From positions 248,001 to 312,000 of the forward strand of contig NZ_BSSE01000005.1 in the NCBI RefSeq assembly GCF_030268965.1: a DNA stretch of 64,000 bases, written 5' to 3'. The notes under the pieces are model-generated. The model made no database searches. It was not told the origin of the DNA and saw only the letters and a list, made by a program, of their open reading frames with translations. The stretch is from Microtetraspora sp. NBRC 16547 (GTDB taxonomy: Bacteria > Actinomycetota > Actinomycetes > Streptosporangiales > Streptosporangiaceae). The translations under genes were made by a program, and so were the position numbers. Below, piece after piece: positions 41,187-49,694 of the stretch (position 1 is the first letter of the stretch; each line of letters begins with the position of its first letter).

Positions 41187-43508
41187 GTGACAACCGTCCC
41201 TTCCGGTGAGAAGTTCGAAAGGATGAATGCCTGGACGGTTCCGGGATACCGGGAGGTGCGCGAGCTCGGCGCGGGCGGCGCCGGGCGCGTGGTGCTGGCG
41301 ACCTACGAGGCGACCGGCGCCTTCGTCGCGATCAAGTACCTCCGCCCCGAGCTCCGGGGCGATCCCCGATTCCTCGCGGGTTTCCGCCGCGAGGCCCGCG
41401 TCATGGTCGAGATCAACGACCCGAACATCGTCCGGCTCTACGAGTACGTCGAGACCGCGGCCGGAGCGGCCATCGTCATGGAGCTCGTCGACGGGGTCTC
41501 GCTCCGCAGGATCCTCACCGAGCACGGCACGACCAGCCCGGAGGCGGCGCTCGTCGTCCTGAAGGGCTCGCTGACCGGCCTGTCGGCGGCGCACTCCTCC
41601 GGCATCGTGCACCGGGACTACAAACCCGAGAACGTCCTGGTCCAGGCGGACGGCACCAGCAAACTGTCGGACTTCGGCATTGCGGCGCCGAGCGGCGATC
41701 CCGGCCTGCCCGCCGGGACGCCTCCGTACATGGCCCCGGAGCAGTGGGTCGGCGCCCCGGCCGGTCCCGCGACCGACGTCTATGCCGCGACCTGCGTGTT
41801 CTTCGAGTGCCTGACCGGGCGCAAGCCGTACCGCGCGGACCACGCCGCGGGGCTGCGGCACCAGCACCAGAGCGCGCCCATCCCCGTCTCCGACGTGCCC
41901 AGCTCGGTGCGCGGGCTGGTGGGACGGGGCCTGGCCAAGAACCCGGCGGACCGGCCGCCCACGGCCCGGGCGTTCATCGGCGATCTGGAGGCCGCCGCGA
42001 CCTCGGCGTACGGACCGGACTGGGAGCAGCGCGGCCGGCGTCACCTCGCGGAGCTGGCGACCCTGCTCGCCCTGACGTTCCCGCTGGCGCAGCCCGCTCA
42101 GCCGGCCGAGGCGGGCACGTCGCTGGCGCGGACCGTGCTGTCCGACCGGTTCGCGCGTTTCGCCCCGCGGTTCGCGATCGGCGCGGCCCTGCTGTCCGCG
42201 GTCATGGTCGCCGTGGTGGTCGCGGCCAACCGGCAGGCGCCGGTCGCGGGCGAGGGCGCCCTTCCGTCCCGCCCGTCCACACAGGTCTCGCCGGAGCGGC
42301 CGTTCCCTTCCGCCGGCGCGGAGAGTCCCTCGTCCGCGGCTCCCGGCACGACCACGCCGGACGCCGGCCCGCACGGCACGCCGCACGACACTCCGGACAA
42401 CACGCCGGACAACACGCCAGGCGTATCACCCGGGAAACCGCCTGTGGACCCCGCGGGGAAGCCTCCCGGCGCGACCCCCACGCCCGGCTCGGGCGGGACG
42501 CCGAGACCGGCGCCGCCCTCGGTCGCGGGCCTCGGCATCTCCGGGTGGGACGGCCAGTCCGCGACCATCAGGGTACGGACGACGAACGGCGGAGCGGTGA
42601 CCCTGGGCGTCAGGTTCTCCGAGGGGGCGTCGCCGGACAGCGTGCGCCCGATCACGGCGCAGACCATCCCGCTGGAGGGCGCGACCTCCTACTCCCCCGG
42701 CGTCCAGCACGCCTTCGCCACTCCGGCCTGCGGGACGACCGTCTACCGCCGGATCGAGGCGGCGACCGTGCCGAGGGCTCCCGGAGGCACCGCGGCCGCG
42801 ACCACCAGGGTGAGGGGCGCGCCGTGCCCTCCGCCCGCCGTACGGAGCGTCGCGATCACCAGGTGGGACGGCGACGCGGCGGCCGTCGAGGTCGGCACCG
42901 GCGGCACCGGCCCGGTGAAAGTGCTCGCCGAGTTCACCCGGGACGGCACGACCGTGGGTCGCGCCGCGCGGACCCTCTCGGGCAGGACGTCGTACGCCCT
43001 CGACCTCGCGACCGATCCCGTCGCGGTGGAGTGCGGCACGACCGCCGTGTTCGGCGTGAAGGTGTGGACCGAGCCCGCCGCCGCCAACGGCACGCAGGTG
43101 AGGGAGACCCGTGTCAGCGGGCCCGCGTGCGCCCCGCCGTCCATCTCGATCGCGTCTTGGGACGGCACGACGCTGAGCCTGAACGTCACCTCCGGTTCCA
43201 CGGGGCCGGTGACGCTCGTCGCGGCGTTCACGCAGCGGCTGCGCGATCGGGAGGGGACGGTGGCCTCCGAGCAGAGCCGGCGGGAGATCCTCGGAGGGAA
43301 GAAGGCCTACACCGCCTCGTTCACCGTGTCGTTCAGGCAGGCGGGCTGCGGCGTCGAGGACACCAGGAGCGTGACCGTCACCCTGTCGCCCGGCGGAGCG
43401 AGCGCCACGAGATCGGTGACGCTGCACGGGCCTCCGTGCGCCGATCCCGAAGAATCTCCGAACCCGGACTCGCCGGAGAGCTCCGGCCATCCGGATCTTG
43501 TCCGCTAA
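41187..43508 (+). CDS. Transmembrane Ser/Thr protein kinase with three extracellular repeats
   Basis: A receptor-like kinase. Hanks-type domain at about 15-275: glycine loop ELGAGGAGRV, Lys in FVAIKYL, catalytic HRDYKPEN, DFG, and APEQWVG. A single membrane helix lies near 330-350, then a Pro/Thr/Gly-rich linker to about 445, and three repeats of about 100 residues (446-551, 552-651, 652-753). Each repeat begins I-x-x-W-D-G and ends with a Cys-Gly and a Pro-Cys pair, likely a disulfide. Start is GTG 41187 or ATG 41223; neither has an ideal ribosome-binding site. Ligand unknown. Confidence 0.88.
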   Translation: MTTVPSGEKFERMNAWTVPGYREVRELGAGGAGRVVLATYEATGAFVAIKYLRPELRGDPRFLAGFRREARVMVEINDPNIVRLYEYVETAAGAAIVMELVDGVSLRRILTEHGTTSPEAALVVLKGSLTGLSAAHSSGIVHRDYKPENVLVQADGTSKLSDFGIAAPSGDPGLPAGTPPYMAPEQWVGAPAGPATDVYAATCVFFECLTGRKPYRADHAAGLRHQHQSAPIPVSDVPSSVRGLVGRGLAKNPADRPPTARAFIGDLEAAATSAYGPDWEQRGRRHLAELATLLALTFPLAQPAQPAEAGTSLARTVLSDRFARFAPRFAIGAALLSAVMVAVVVAANRQAPVAGEGALPSRPSTQVSPERPFPSAGAESPSSAAPGTTTPDAGPHGTPHDTPDNTPDNTPGVSPGKPPVDPAGKPPGATPTPGSGGTPRPAPPSVAGLGISGWDGQSATIRVRTTNGGAVTLGVRFSEGASPDSVRPITAQTIPLEGATSYSPGVQHAFATPACGTTVYRRIEAATVPRAPGGTAAATTRVRGAPCPPPAVRSVAITRWDGDAAAVEVGTGGTGPVKVLAEFTRDGTTVGRAARTLSGRTSYALDLATDPVAVECGTTAVFGVKVWTEPAAANGTQVRETRVSGPACAPPSISIASWDGTTLSLNVTSGSTGPVTLVAAFTQRLRDREGTVASEQSRREILGGKKAYTASFTVSFRQAGCGVEDTRSVTVTLSPGGASATRSVTLHGPPCADPEESPNPDSPESSGHPDLVR

Positions 43509-43531
43509 CCAAGCGTTCGCTAGGTTAGCGG
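43502..43531. promoter_or_regulatory. 30-bp palindrome with KstR2-like core
   Basis: Outer arms CCGCTAACC and GGTTAGCGG are perfect; the core ACCAAGCGTTCGCT (43508-43521) matches the KstR2 box at all but two fixed positions. It begins at the kinase stop and lies about 75 bases before the SDR start. Confidence 0.55.
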
Positions 43532-43603
43532 AGGACGGCGGCCGGTCCGACGTTCGAAGGAGACCGCGGCCACGCGGCGGCGGGCGCTACACGGGAGGAA
43601 GCC

Positions 43604-44353
43604 ATGGGCATGCTCGACGGCAAGGTCGCGCTGATCACCGGCGGGGCTCGCGGGATGGGCGCGTCGCACGTCCGGCTCTTCCTCGAGGAGGGCGCCCGGG
43701 TGGTGTTCGGCGACGTGATCGACGAGGAGGGCAAGGCGCTCGCCGAGGAGACCGGCGCGCTCTACCTCCACCACGACGTCACCCAGCCGGCCGACTGGGA
43801 TCGGGCGGTGGGCACGGCCGTCGAGACGTACGGCCGGCTCGACGTGCTGGTCAACAACGCGGGCATCCTGATGTTCCGCCGGATCGCCGACATGACGGTC
43901 GAGGAGTACCAGCGGGTGCTCGACGTGAACCTCACGGGCACGTTCCTCGGCGTCAAGTCCGTGATCGAGCCGATGAAGGCCGCCGGGCGCGGCTCTATCG
44001 TGAACATCTCCTCCATCGAGGGCTTCATCGGAGCCGCCGGCCTGTCGGCCTACTCCGCCTCGAAGTTCGGCGTACGGGGCCTCACCAAGGCGGCGGCGCG
44101 CGAGCTGGCCCCCTTCAAGATCCGGGTGAACTCGGTACACCCCGGCGCGATCAACACGTCCATGACGGCCAACCCCGAGCTCATGGCCGAGGTGGACGGC
44201 GAGCAGTTCGTCAAGTCGATGGTGATCAAGCGCTTCGCCGAGCCGATCGAGGTCTCACACGTCGTGGCGTTCCTCGCGTCGGACCGGGCGAGCTACTGCA
44301 CCGGCAGCGAGTTCACGATCGACGGCGGCCTTCTGACCGGCGCGGGATACTAA
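43604..44353 (+). CDS. fabG3: FabG3-like 3alpha,20beta-hydroxysteroid dehydrogenase
   Basis: A 249-aa classical SDR: TGGARGMGASHVR (NAD binding), VFGDVIDEEG, NNAGIL, catalytic Ser in NISSIEG, Y-S-A-S-K in AYSASKFGVRG, and IDGG at the end. The sequence follows M. tuberculosis FabG3 (Rv2002), a 20-beta-hydroxysteroid dehydrogenase, through GARGMGASHVR, FGD, DVTQPA-W and EPxEVS. Start at 43604 with AGGAAG in front. A palindromic KstR2-like box upstream agrees with steroid-linked regulation. Substrate assigned by similarity only. Confidence 0.82.
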   Translation: MGMLDGKVALITGGARGMGASHVRLFLEEGARVVFGDVIDEEGKALAEETGALYLHHDVTQPADWDRAVGTAVETYGRLDVLVNNAGILMFRRIADMTVEEYQRVLDVNLTGTFLGVKSVIEPMKAAGRGSIVNISSIEGFIGAAGLSAYSASKFGVRGLTKAAARELAPFKIRVNSVHPGAINTSMTANPELMAEVDGEQFVKSMVIKRFAEPIEVSHVVAFLASDRASYCTGSEFTIDGGLLTGAGY

Positions 44354-44383
44354 GCGGCGCCCGAGCGGTAGACCATGGCGACC

Positions 44384-44455
44384 AGCGCGGCCACGGCAAC
44401 CGACGCGGCCACGGCGATCGGCGCGGCCACGGCGATCGGCGCGGCCGCGGTCACT
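44384..44455. repeat. Four copies of an 18-bp tandem repeat
   Basis: Units GCGCGGCCACGGCGATCG-like at 44384, 44402, 44420 and 44438, in the convergent gap between the SDR and the thioesterase gene; the last unit touches the thioesterase stop codon. No hairpin of terminator quality. Confidence 0.8.
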
Positions 44456-45092
44456 CCGCCGCCTCCGGCAGCGCGCCCACCCACCACGCCGGCGTGATGA
44501 ACAGGCCGGTCGCCTCGACCAGCGGCGTGCCGTCGAGGAGGGTGATCGTCCCGTCCACCCATGTCTTGCGCCCCTCTGCCCGGGTGGTGGCGGCCGTACC
44601 CACGACCCGCTGACCGTACGGCACCGGCTGGCGGTAACGGATGGTCAGAGTGCCGGTCATGCCCGCCCGGCCGGAGGCGGCCACGGCGTCGCCCAGCAGG
44701 TGGTCGAGGATCATCGCGCTCACGCCGCCGTGCACGCTGTCGGGCGGGCCCTCGTGCGTCGGACGGAACTCCAGGTCGGCCCGGGACTCCCCCTCGGGCG
44801 TGCGCTCGATCACGAGCGGCAGCGCGTGCGGGTTGCAGGAGCCCGTCACCGCGTTGCCGAGGTGGCGGAAGGTGCCGTCCGGCGCGATCTCGGGCGTGTG
44901 CGGCCGTTCGCGGCGGGCGGCGTTGAGCCGCTCGGTCAGGGCGACGATCTCGGCGGTGACGGCGGTCATCTCGTCCTCGCCGACGTCGGTCACCACGACC
45001 GCGTCCATCAGCTCTCTGACCTGCTGGGCCAGCACGGCCTGCGCGGCGAGCCGGGTCTCCTCGTCATGTCCGGGGGCGAGATCCATCGTCAT
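44451..45092 (-). CDS. PaaI-family hotdog thioesterase
   Basis: A 213-aa acyl-CoA thioesterase-like protein. The hotdog fold carries GPPDSVHGGVSAMILDHLLG with the catalytic-site His-Gly-Gly and Asp, then TIRYRQPVPYGQRV and AEGRKTWVDGTI. The N-terminal about 80 residues are a helical extension. Start is 45092 or 45086. A KstR-type box lies 12 bases upstream, suggesting that it belongs with steroid or CoA-thioester catabolism. Confidence 0.85.
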   Translation of the reverse strand: MTMDLAPGHDEETRLAAQAVLAQQVRELMDAVVVTDVGEDEMTAVTAEIVALTERLNAARRERPHTPEIAPDGTFRHLGNAVTGSCNPHALPLVIERTPEGESRADLEFRPTHEGPPDSVHGGVSAMILDHLLGDAVAASGRAGMTGTLTIRYRQPVPYGQRVVGTAATTRAEGRKTWVDGTITLLDGTPLVEATGLFITPAWWVGALPEAAE

Positions 45093-45103
45093 GGCCACGA
45101 TTC

Positions 45104-45117
45104 TAGAACCTGTTCCA
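45104..45117. promoter_or_regulatory. KstR-type operator
   Basis: TAGAACCTGTTCCA fits the KstR consensus TnnAACnnGTTnnA at every fixed position and lies directly before the thioesterase start. It overlaps the likely promoter. No kstR gene is in the window. Confidence 0.6.
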
Positions 45118-45259
45118 TCTGCCTCACACTTTGGGGCGATTTGGCCATGTCTGGGTAAAGAAATTTGGGTTTGTGGATATATGTCCTTGAACATCCCTTT
45201 TGAGATGGCTAGCCTCCCAGGTCACCACGACCCCCGAAAAGCAGAGGCCCCGTATTCGC

Positions 45260-45925
45260 ATGAGCCCCGAGATGACGAAGTTGCTCGAACTGCTGCGATC
45301 CCAGGTCGGTTACAGCGCGCAGGGCAATGGATACACAAAGTATGGCAACTGGTACAACAACGTTGAGCAGGACGCGGACTACTCGACTGAGCCCTGGTGC
45401 GACATGTTCCTGTCATGGGGCGCCCGCCAGCTGGGCTACGACGACTGGTTCGGCCAGTTCGCGTGGACCGTCGGCCATGCCAAGTGGTTCAAGGAGCAGG
45501 GCGCCTGGGGCGGCAAGCCCGTCCCCGGCGCCCTGGTGTTCTACGACTGGAGCGGCTCCCGGGCGATCAGCGACATCGACCACGTGGGCATCGTGACCAA
45601 GGTCGTCGGCAACAAGATCCAGACGATCGAGGGCAACATCGACGGTGGCCAGGTCAAGATCAAGCTTCGGGACCAGAACGCCGTCGTCGGCTACGGATAC
45701 CCCGAGAAGATCAAGGAAAGGATGCAGGGCACGTCGCACGCGATCTCCGCCACGAAGGCGTCGGCTCAGCAGCCCACCCCGGCCGCCCCGGCCGCCCCGT
45801 ACGACCTGGGCCCGCAGGCGATCATCGCGTCCGTCCTGATCACCACGCTCGCCCTCACCGTCATGCGGACCCGCCGCCGGGTCTGCGCCCGCCTCAAGGA
45901 CGCGCCGTTCCGCGAGACGTGCTGA
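45260..45925 (+). CDS. CHAP-domain amidase/endopeptidase with C-terminal membrane anchor
   Basis: A 221-aa protein. CHAP domain at about 1-150 with catalytic Cys in EPWCDMFLSWGARQLGY, His in DHVGIVTKV and the following IQTIEGN. A Gln/Pro/Ala-rich linker precedes one hydrophobic helix (about 190-208) and a basic tail TRRRVCARLK. There is no N-terminal signal peptide with the start at 45260, nor with the longer frame from 45200. Topology would be tail-anchored with the enzyme inside, or secretion by another route. Similar CHAP proteins hydrolyse peptidoglycan. Confidence 0.82.
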   Translation: MSPEMTKLLELLRSQVGYSAQGNGYTKYGNWYNNVEQDADYSTEPWCDMFLSWGARQLGYDDWFGQFAWTVGHAKWFKEQGAWGGKPVPGALVFYDWSGSRAISDIDHVGIVTKVVGNKIQTIEGNIDGGQVKIKLRDQNAVVGYGYPEKIKERMQGTSHAISATKASAQQPTPAAPAAPYDLGPQAIIASVLITTLALTVMRTRRRVCARLKDAPFRETC

Positions 45926-45932
45926 CCCGCCG

Positions 45933-48173
45933 TCAGCGGCGACCGGCCTCAGTGGGCTCCCGCGTCCGTGCGGCGTCCGCCGGCTCGTCCTCATGTCCCT
46001 CGATGGAGATGTTCGGAAGGATCCGGTCCAGCCAGCGCGGGATCCACCAGTTGAGCCGCCCGAGCAGGACCATCGTGGCGGGCACCAGGAAGCCGCGGAT
46101 GATCGTGGCGTCCACGGCGATCGCCACCGCGAGCCCGACGCCGAACACCTTCACCAGCGGATCGGGGTAGGCCACGAACGCGGTGAACACCGCCACCATG
46201 ATCAGTGCGGCGGAAGTGATCACCCGGCCGGTCGATCCCAGCCCCTCCGCGACGGCCGCCCGGTTGTCCCCGGTCCGCGTGTACGCCTGGCGTACCGCCG
46301 TGAGCAGGAACACCTCGTAGTCCATCGACAGCCCGAACAGCACCGCGAACAGCATCAGCGGGACATAGGTGTCGATCGGCACGGAGAAGAACATCGTCTG
46401 CACGAAGGACCCCTCCGGCGAGTACGGCGGATCCATGCCGACGAGCCGGCTGCCCACGCCGAAGGAGAACACGACAGCCAGCGCCCCGAACGCGGCGCCG
46501 AGGGAGACGAGGTTCATCAGAGCGGCCTTGATCGCCACCAGCGGGGCACGGAACGCGAGCAGCAGGAGCAGCGCGCTGAGCAGCACCACGACCGCGACCA
46601 CCAGCGGGGTCCTGCTCATGATGCGGTCCCCCGCGTCCGCCAGCCCGGCGACCTCGCCCCCCACGTGGACGCGCGCGCCCGGCACCTCCAACGCCCGCAC
46701 CCGGGACACCACGTCGAGCGCGCGCGGATCGCTCGGCGCGTACTCGGGGATCACCTGCAGAAGCACCGAGCGGCCGTTCTCGTTGACCTTGTGCGGTGAC
46801 ACGTGCGCGACCCCGTCGGTGCGCTGGAGCCGCCGGGTCAGGTCCTGGACGACGGGATCGGCCGGGGTGGTGTCGGCGATCTTCCGGTCCAGCTCGGCGA
46901 CGACGATGAGCGGGCCGTTCGCGCCGGGCCCGAACCCGACCGACACCAGCTCGTACGCCCGGCGCTCCGAGCTGCCCCGGTCCGAGTAGCCCTGGTCCAG
47001 CGCGCCGAGCTTCAGCGCCGCCGCCGGGGCCGCCAGCGCGGCGAGCGCGACCACGGTGGCCGTGAGGACCCGCCACGGGCGGCGGGCGACCCAGTTCCCG
47101 AGCGCGGCCCAGCCGCCGGCGGACCCGTGCCGCCCCGCGACGCGTCCCACCAGCGGCAGCCGCAGCGCGTTGACGCGGTGCCCGAGCAGGCCGAGCAGCG
47201 CGGGCACCAGCGTGATCGACGTGAGCACGGCGCACACGACGGAGATGCCGGTGATCCAGCCGAGCGTGCGCAGCATCGGGAACCCGGCCAGCATCAGCGC
47301 GCTCAGCGCGATGACCACCGTGCCGCCCGCGAAGAGGACCGCGCCGCCGGAGCTCGCCACCGTGCGCCGGACCGACTCCTGGACCGGCACGCCGTCGGCG
47401 AGCAGCCGGCGGTGCCGCGACAGCAGGAACAGCGCGTAGTCGATGCCGACGCCGAGCCCGATCATCGTGGCCATGATCGAGGCGGACTTGGGCACGTCCA
47501 CGACGTGGCCGAGCAGGCCGATCACGCCGAGCCCGACGCCGATGCTGATCAACGCGGTGAAGATCGGGATCAGCGCGGCAACCAGCGTGCCGAAGGCGAA
47601 CAACAGGACCAGCAGCGCCACGGCCACGCCGATGATCTCGCTGACACCGGTCTTGATCTCCTTGTCGGCCGGCGAGCCGGAGGTCGCGGCCACCACCTCG
47701 ATGCCCGCCTCCGCCGCGGGCGCCGCCGCCGTGACGAGCTCGTGCGCGGTCTCGCCCTGCTTGGCGCTGTTCTGGCCCTCCAGCTTCACCGTGATCATGC
47801 CGATCCGCTGGTTGGACGCCATGCCGCCCAGCCGGTACGGCGGCTGCACGTCGACAACGTGCGGCACCTGGCGTATCCGGGCCACCGCGTCGCCGACGGC
47901 CTTCTCGCGATCCTTCGACAGGAGGGTGCCCTCCTCGGTGTACAGGACGAGCTGGACGGTGCCACCGGCGTCGTACCCCGGGCCGAAGCCCTCGCGCATC
48001 AGCTCGTGCGCCCGCTGCGCGTCCGTGCCGGGGATGGCGACGTCGTTGCTGACCGGGCTGCCGAAGACCATGGTGACGGCGGTGAGCAGGCCCGCCGCGA
48101 GCACCCAGAGCGCGAGCACGAGCCGCCCGTGCCGGGCGCACCAGCCGCCGAGACGTCCTAGCACCGAACTCAT
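45933..48173 (-). CDS. MMPL-family RND transporter
   Basis: A 746-aa membrane transporter with two sets of a large external loop plus a block of about five to six helices, the MMPL pattern. First helix LVLALWVLAAGLLTAVTMVF; proton-relay type segments GLGVGIDYALFLLSRHR (about 250) and GLSMDYEVFLLTAVR (about 620) carry the conserved Asp-Tyr. Divergent TetR gene with a perfect 34-bp palindrome between indicates repression by that regulator and export of a lipid, drug or natural product. Start at 48173. Confidence 0.9.
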   Translation of the reverse strand: MSSVLGRLGGWCARHGRLVLALWVLAAGLLTAVTMVFGSPVSNDVAIPGTDAQRAHELMREGFGPGYDAGGTVQLVLYTEEGTLLSKDREKAVGDAVARIRQVPHVVDVQPPYRLGGMASNQRIGMITVKLEGQNSAKQGETAHELVTAAAPAAEAGIEVVAATSGSPADKEIKTGVSEIIGVAVALLVLLFAFGTLVAALIPIFTALISIGVGLGVIGLLGHVVDVPKSASIMATMIGLGVGIDYALFLLSRHRRLLADGVPVQESVRRTVASSGGAVLFAGGTVVIALSALMLAGFPMLRTLGWITGISVVCAVLTSITLVPALLGLLGHRVNALRLPLVGRVAGRHGSAGGWAALGNWVARRPWRVLTATVVALAALAAPAAALKLGALDQGYSDRGSSERRAYELVSVGFGPGANGPLIVVAELDRKIADTTPADPVVQDLTRRLQRTDGVAHVSPHKVNENGRSVLLQVIPEYAPSDPRALDVVSRVRALEVPGARVHVGGEVAGLADAGDRIMSRTPLVVAVVVLLSALLLLLAFRAPLVAIKAALMNLVSLGAAFGALAVVFSFGVGSRLVGMDPPYSPEGSFVQTMFFSVPIDTYVPLMLFAVLFGLSMDYEVFLLTAVRQAYTRTGDNRAAVAEGLGSTGRVITSAALIMVAVFTAFVAYPDPLVKVFGVGLAVAIAVDATIIRGFLVPATMVLLGRLNWWIPRWLDRILPNISIEGHEDEPADAARTREPTEAGRR

Positions 48174-48199
48174 GGGAACCCGCCCGTCATATCCCTGAA

Positions 48200-48233
48200 A
48201 CGCTCGTCCTGTACGGTCGTACAGGACGAGCGT
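48200..48233. promoter_or_regulatory. Perfect 34-bp palindromic operator
   Basis: Arms ACGCTCGTCCTGTACG and CGTACAGGACGAGCGT (16 bases each) around a GT centre, between the divergent MMPL and TetR genes. The inner CTGTACGGTCGTACAG alone would suit a TetR dimer; the extra length could seat two dimers. Confidence 0.8.
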
Positions 48234-48280
48234 AAGACGCGAATCACACTGAATGCTGCACCTCTTCCGGAAATGAGACG

Positions 48281-48823
48281 ATGGCCACATTTGACCCGGG
48301 AAATGACACCCGATCCCGCATCCTGGCCGCCGCCCGTGAGCTGTTCGCCGAGCGGGGATACGCCGCCACGTCCCTGGCCGACATCGCCGCGGCGGTGGGC
48401 CTGACCAAGACCGCCGTGGCGTACCACTTCCATCCGAAGGACCGCCTGGCCGCCGAGCTGATCACGCCGGCGGCGGAGGACATGCTGCGGCTGCTCGGCA
48501 CGGACTTCGAGGGCGACCGCCCGGCCTACATCCGCGCCTTGGTCTCCTTCGCCATACGGCACCGCACCGTCATCCGGCTGCTGATGGAGGACATCGGCGG
48601 AGCCGACGACGCCCCTCCCGGCTCTCCCGGCGAGGCGATCCGGACCTTCCGCGACGAGCTGTACGCGCGACTGGCCGGGGCCGACCCGGACGACGCGAGC
48701 CGCGTCCGCGCCTGGGCGGTGCTCGGCTGCGTGCAGGCCGCCGCGGTCAAGACCGTCGAGGTGCCCGGTGAGCTGGTCGAGAAGACCGTCGTCCGCGCCG
48801 CCCTCGCGATCTACGAATCCTGA
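48281..48823 (+). CDS. TetR-family repressor of the MMPL transporter
   Basis: A 180-aa TetR protein with the helix-turn-helix at 10-55 (ILAAARELFAERGYAATSLADIAAAVGLTKTAVAYHF). It is divergent from the MMPL gene, and the long perfect palindrome lies 47 bases ahead of its start. The pairing is the usual drug or metabolite efflux arrangement. Confidence 0.88.
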   Translation: MATFDPGNDTRSRILAAARELFAERGYAATSLADIAAAVGLTKTAVAYHFHPKDRLAAELITPAAEDMLRLLGTDFEGDRPAYIRALVSFAIRHRTVIRLLMEDIGGADDAPPGSPGEAIRTFRDELYARLAGADPDDASRVRAWAVLGCVQAAAVKTVEVPGELVEKTVVRAALAIYES

Positions 48824-48883
48824 TCTGGCCGGAACCGTGCCCGGCTGGTTACGATCATGACGCCCCCCCTGGAAGGAGCCACC

Positions 48884-49690
48884 GTGGCACCCGAGGAACG
48901 GCCGGCCCCGACCGGCGTGGACACCACCATTCCCAATGGCGCACGCATCTACGACTACATGCTGGGCGGCAAGGACAACTACGCCGTCGACCGCGAGGCC
49001 GCGGAGCGGATGCTCGCGGCGAACCCGCTGGCCCCTCTCACCGCGCGAGCCAACCGGGACTTCCTCGGCCGGGCCGTACGCTTCCTGGCCGAGGAGCGCG
49101 GCATCCGCCAGTTCCTCGACATCGGCACCGGCCTGCCGACCCGGCAGAACGTCCACGAGGTCGCCCATGAGTGCGCCCCGGGCAGTCGCGTGGTCTACGT
49201 CGACTACGACCCGCTGGTGGTGGCCCACGGACAGGCGCTTCTGGGCGGCGCTCCCGAGGTCGCGGTCATTCAGGGCGACCTGCGTGACCCCGAGGCGATC
49301 CTCGCCGACGCCGCGAAGCTGATCGACTTCGACGAACCGGTGGCCGTCCTGCTCGTGGCCGTCCTGCACTTCATCTCGGACGACGAGGGGCCGGGGGCGA
49401 TCGTCGAGCGACTGCGCGACGCGATGGTGCCCGGCGGCCACCTGGTCGTCTCCCACACCGCCCTGGAGTCGACGACGGAGGTCATGGCGACCGCCCAGCA
49501 GGGGTTCCGGATGGCGGGCGCACCGCTCACTCCGCGTACCCGCGCGGCCATCGGCGGCTTCTTCTCCGGTCTGGAGCTGGTCGAACCCGGGCTGGCGAAC
49601 GTGCGGGAGTGGCGTGCCGCGGAACCCTCCGCCGGGACCGCCGCGAGCACGCCCTGGACGATCGTCGGCGGCGTCGGCCGGAAGCCGTAA
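48884..49690 (+). CDS. SAM-dependent methyltransferase, DUF574 family
   Basis: A 268-aa Rossmann methyltransferase of a family expanded in actinomycetes (PF04672). N-terminal NGARIYDYMLGGKDNYAVDR is diagnostic; SAM motif I is FLDIGTGLPT, followed by VVYVDYDPLVVAHG and AVLHFI. GTG 48884 is the start because AAGGAG precedes it by 5 bases; an ATG 27 bases upstream is less good. Substrates for this family are largely unknown. Confidence 0.88.
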   Translation: MAPEERPAPTGVDTTIPNGARIYDYMLGGKDNYAVDREAAERMLAANPLAPLTARANRDFLGRAVRFLAEERGIRQFLDIGTGLPTRQNVHEVAHECAPGSRVVYVDYDPLVVAHGQALLGGAPEVAVIQGDLRDPEAILADAAKLIDFDEPVAVLLVAVLHFISDDEGPGAIVERLRDAMVPGGHLVVSHTALESTTEVMATAQQGFRMAGAPLTPRTRAAIGGFFSGLELVEPGLANVREWRAAEPSAGTAASTPWTIVGGVGRKP

Positions 49691-49694
49691 CCGG

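Noticed and set aside
41122-41190. 22-codon frame starting MAVTDARDSLYHY between pxpC and the kinase gene
   Set aside because: No ribosome-binding site and no recognised relatives; possibly a remnant, but not supportable as a gene.
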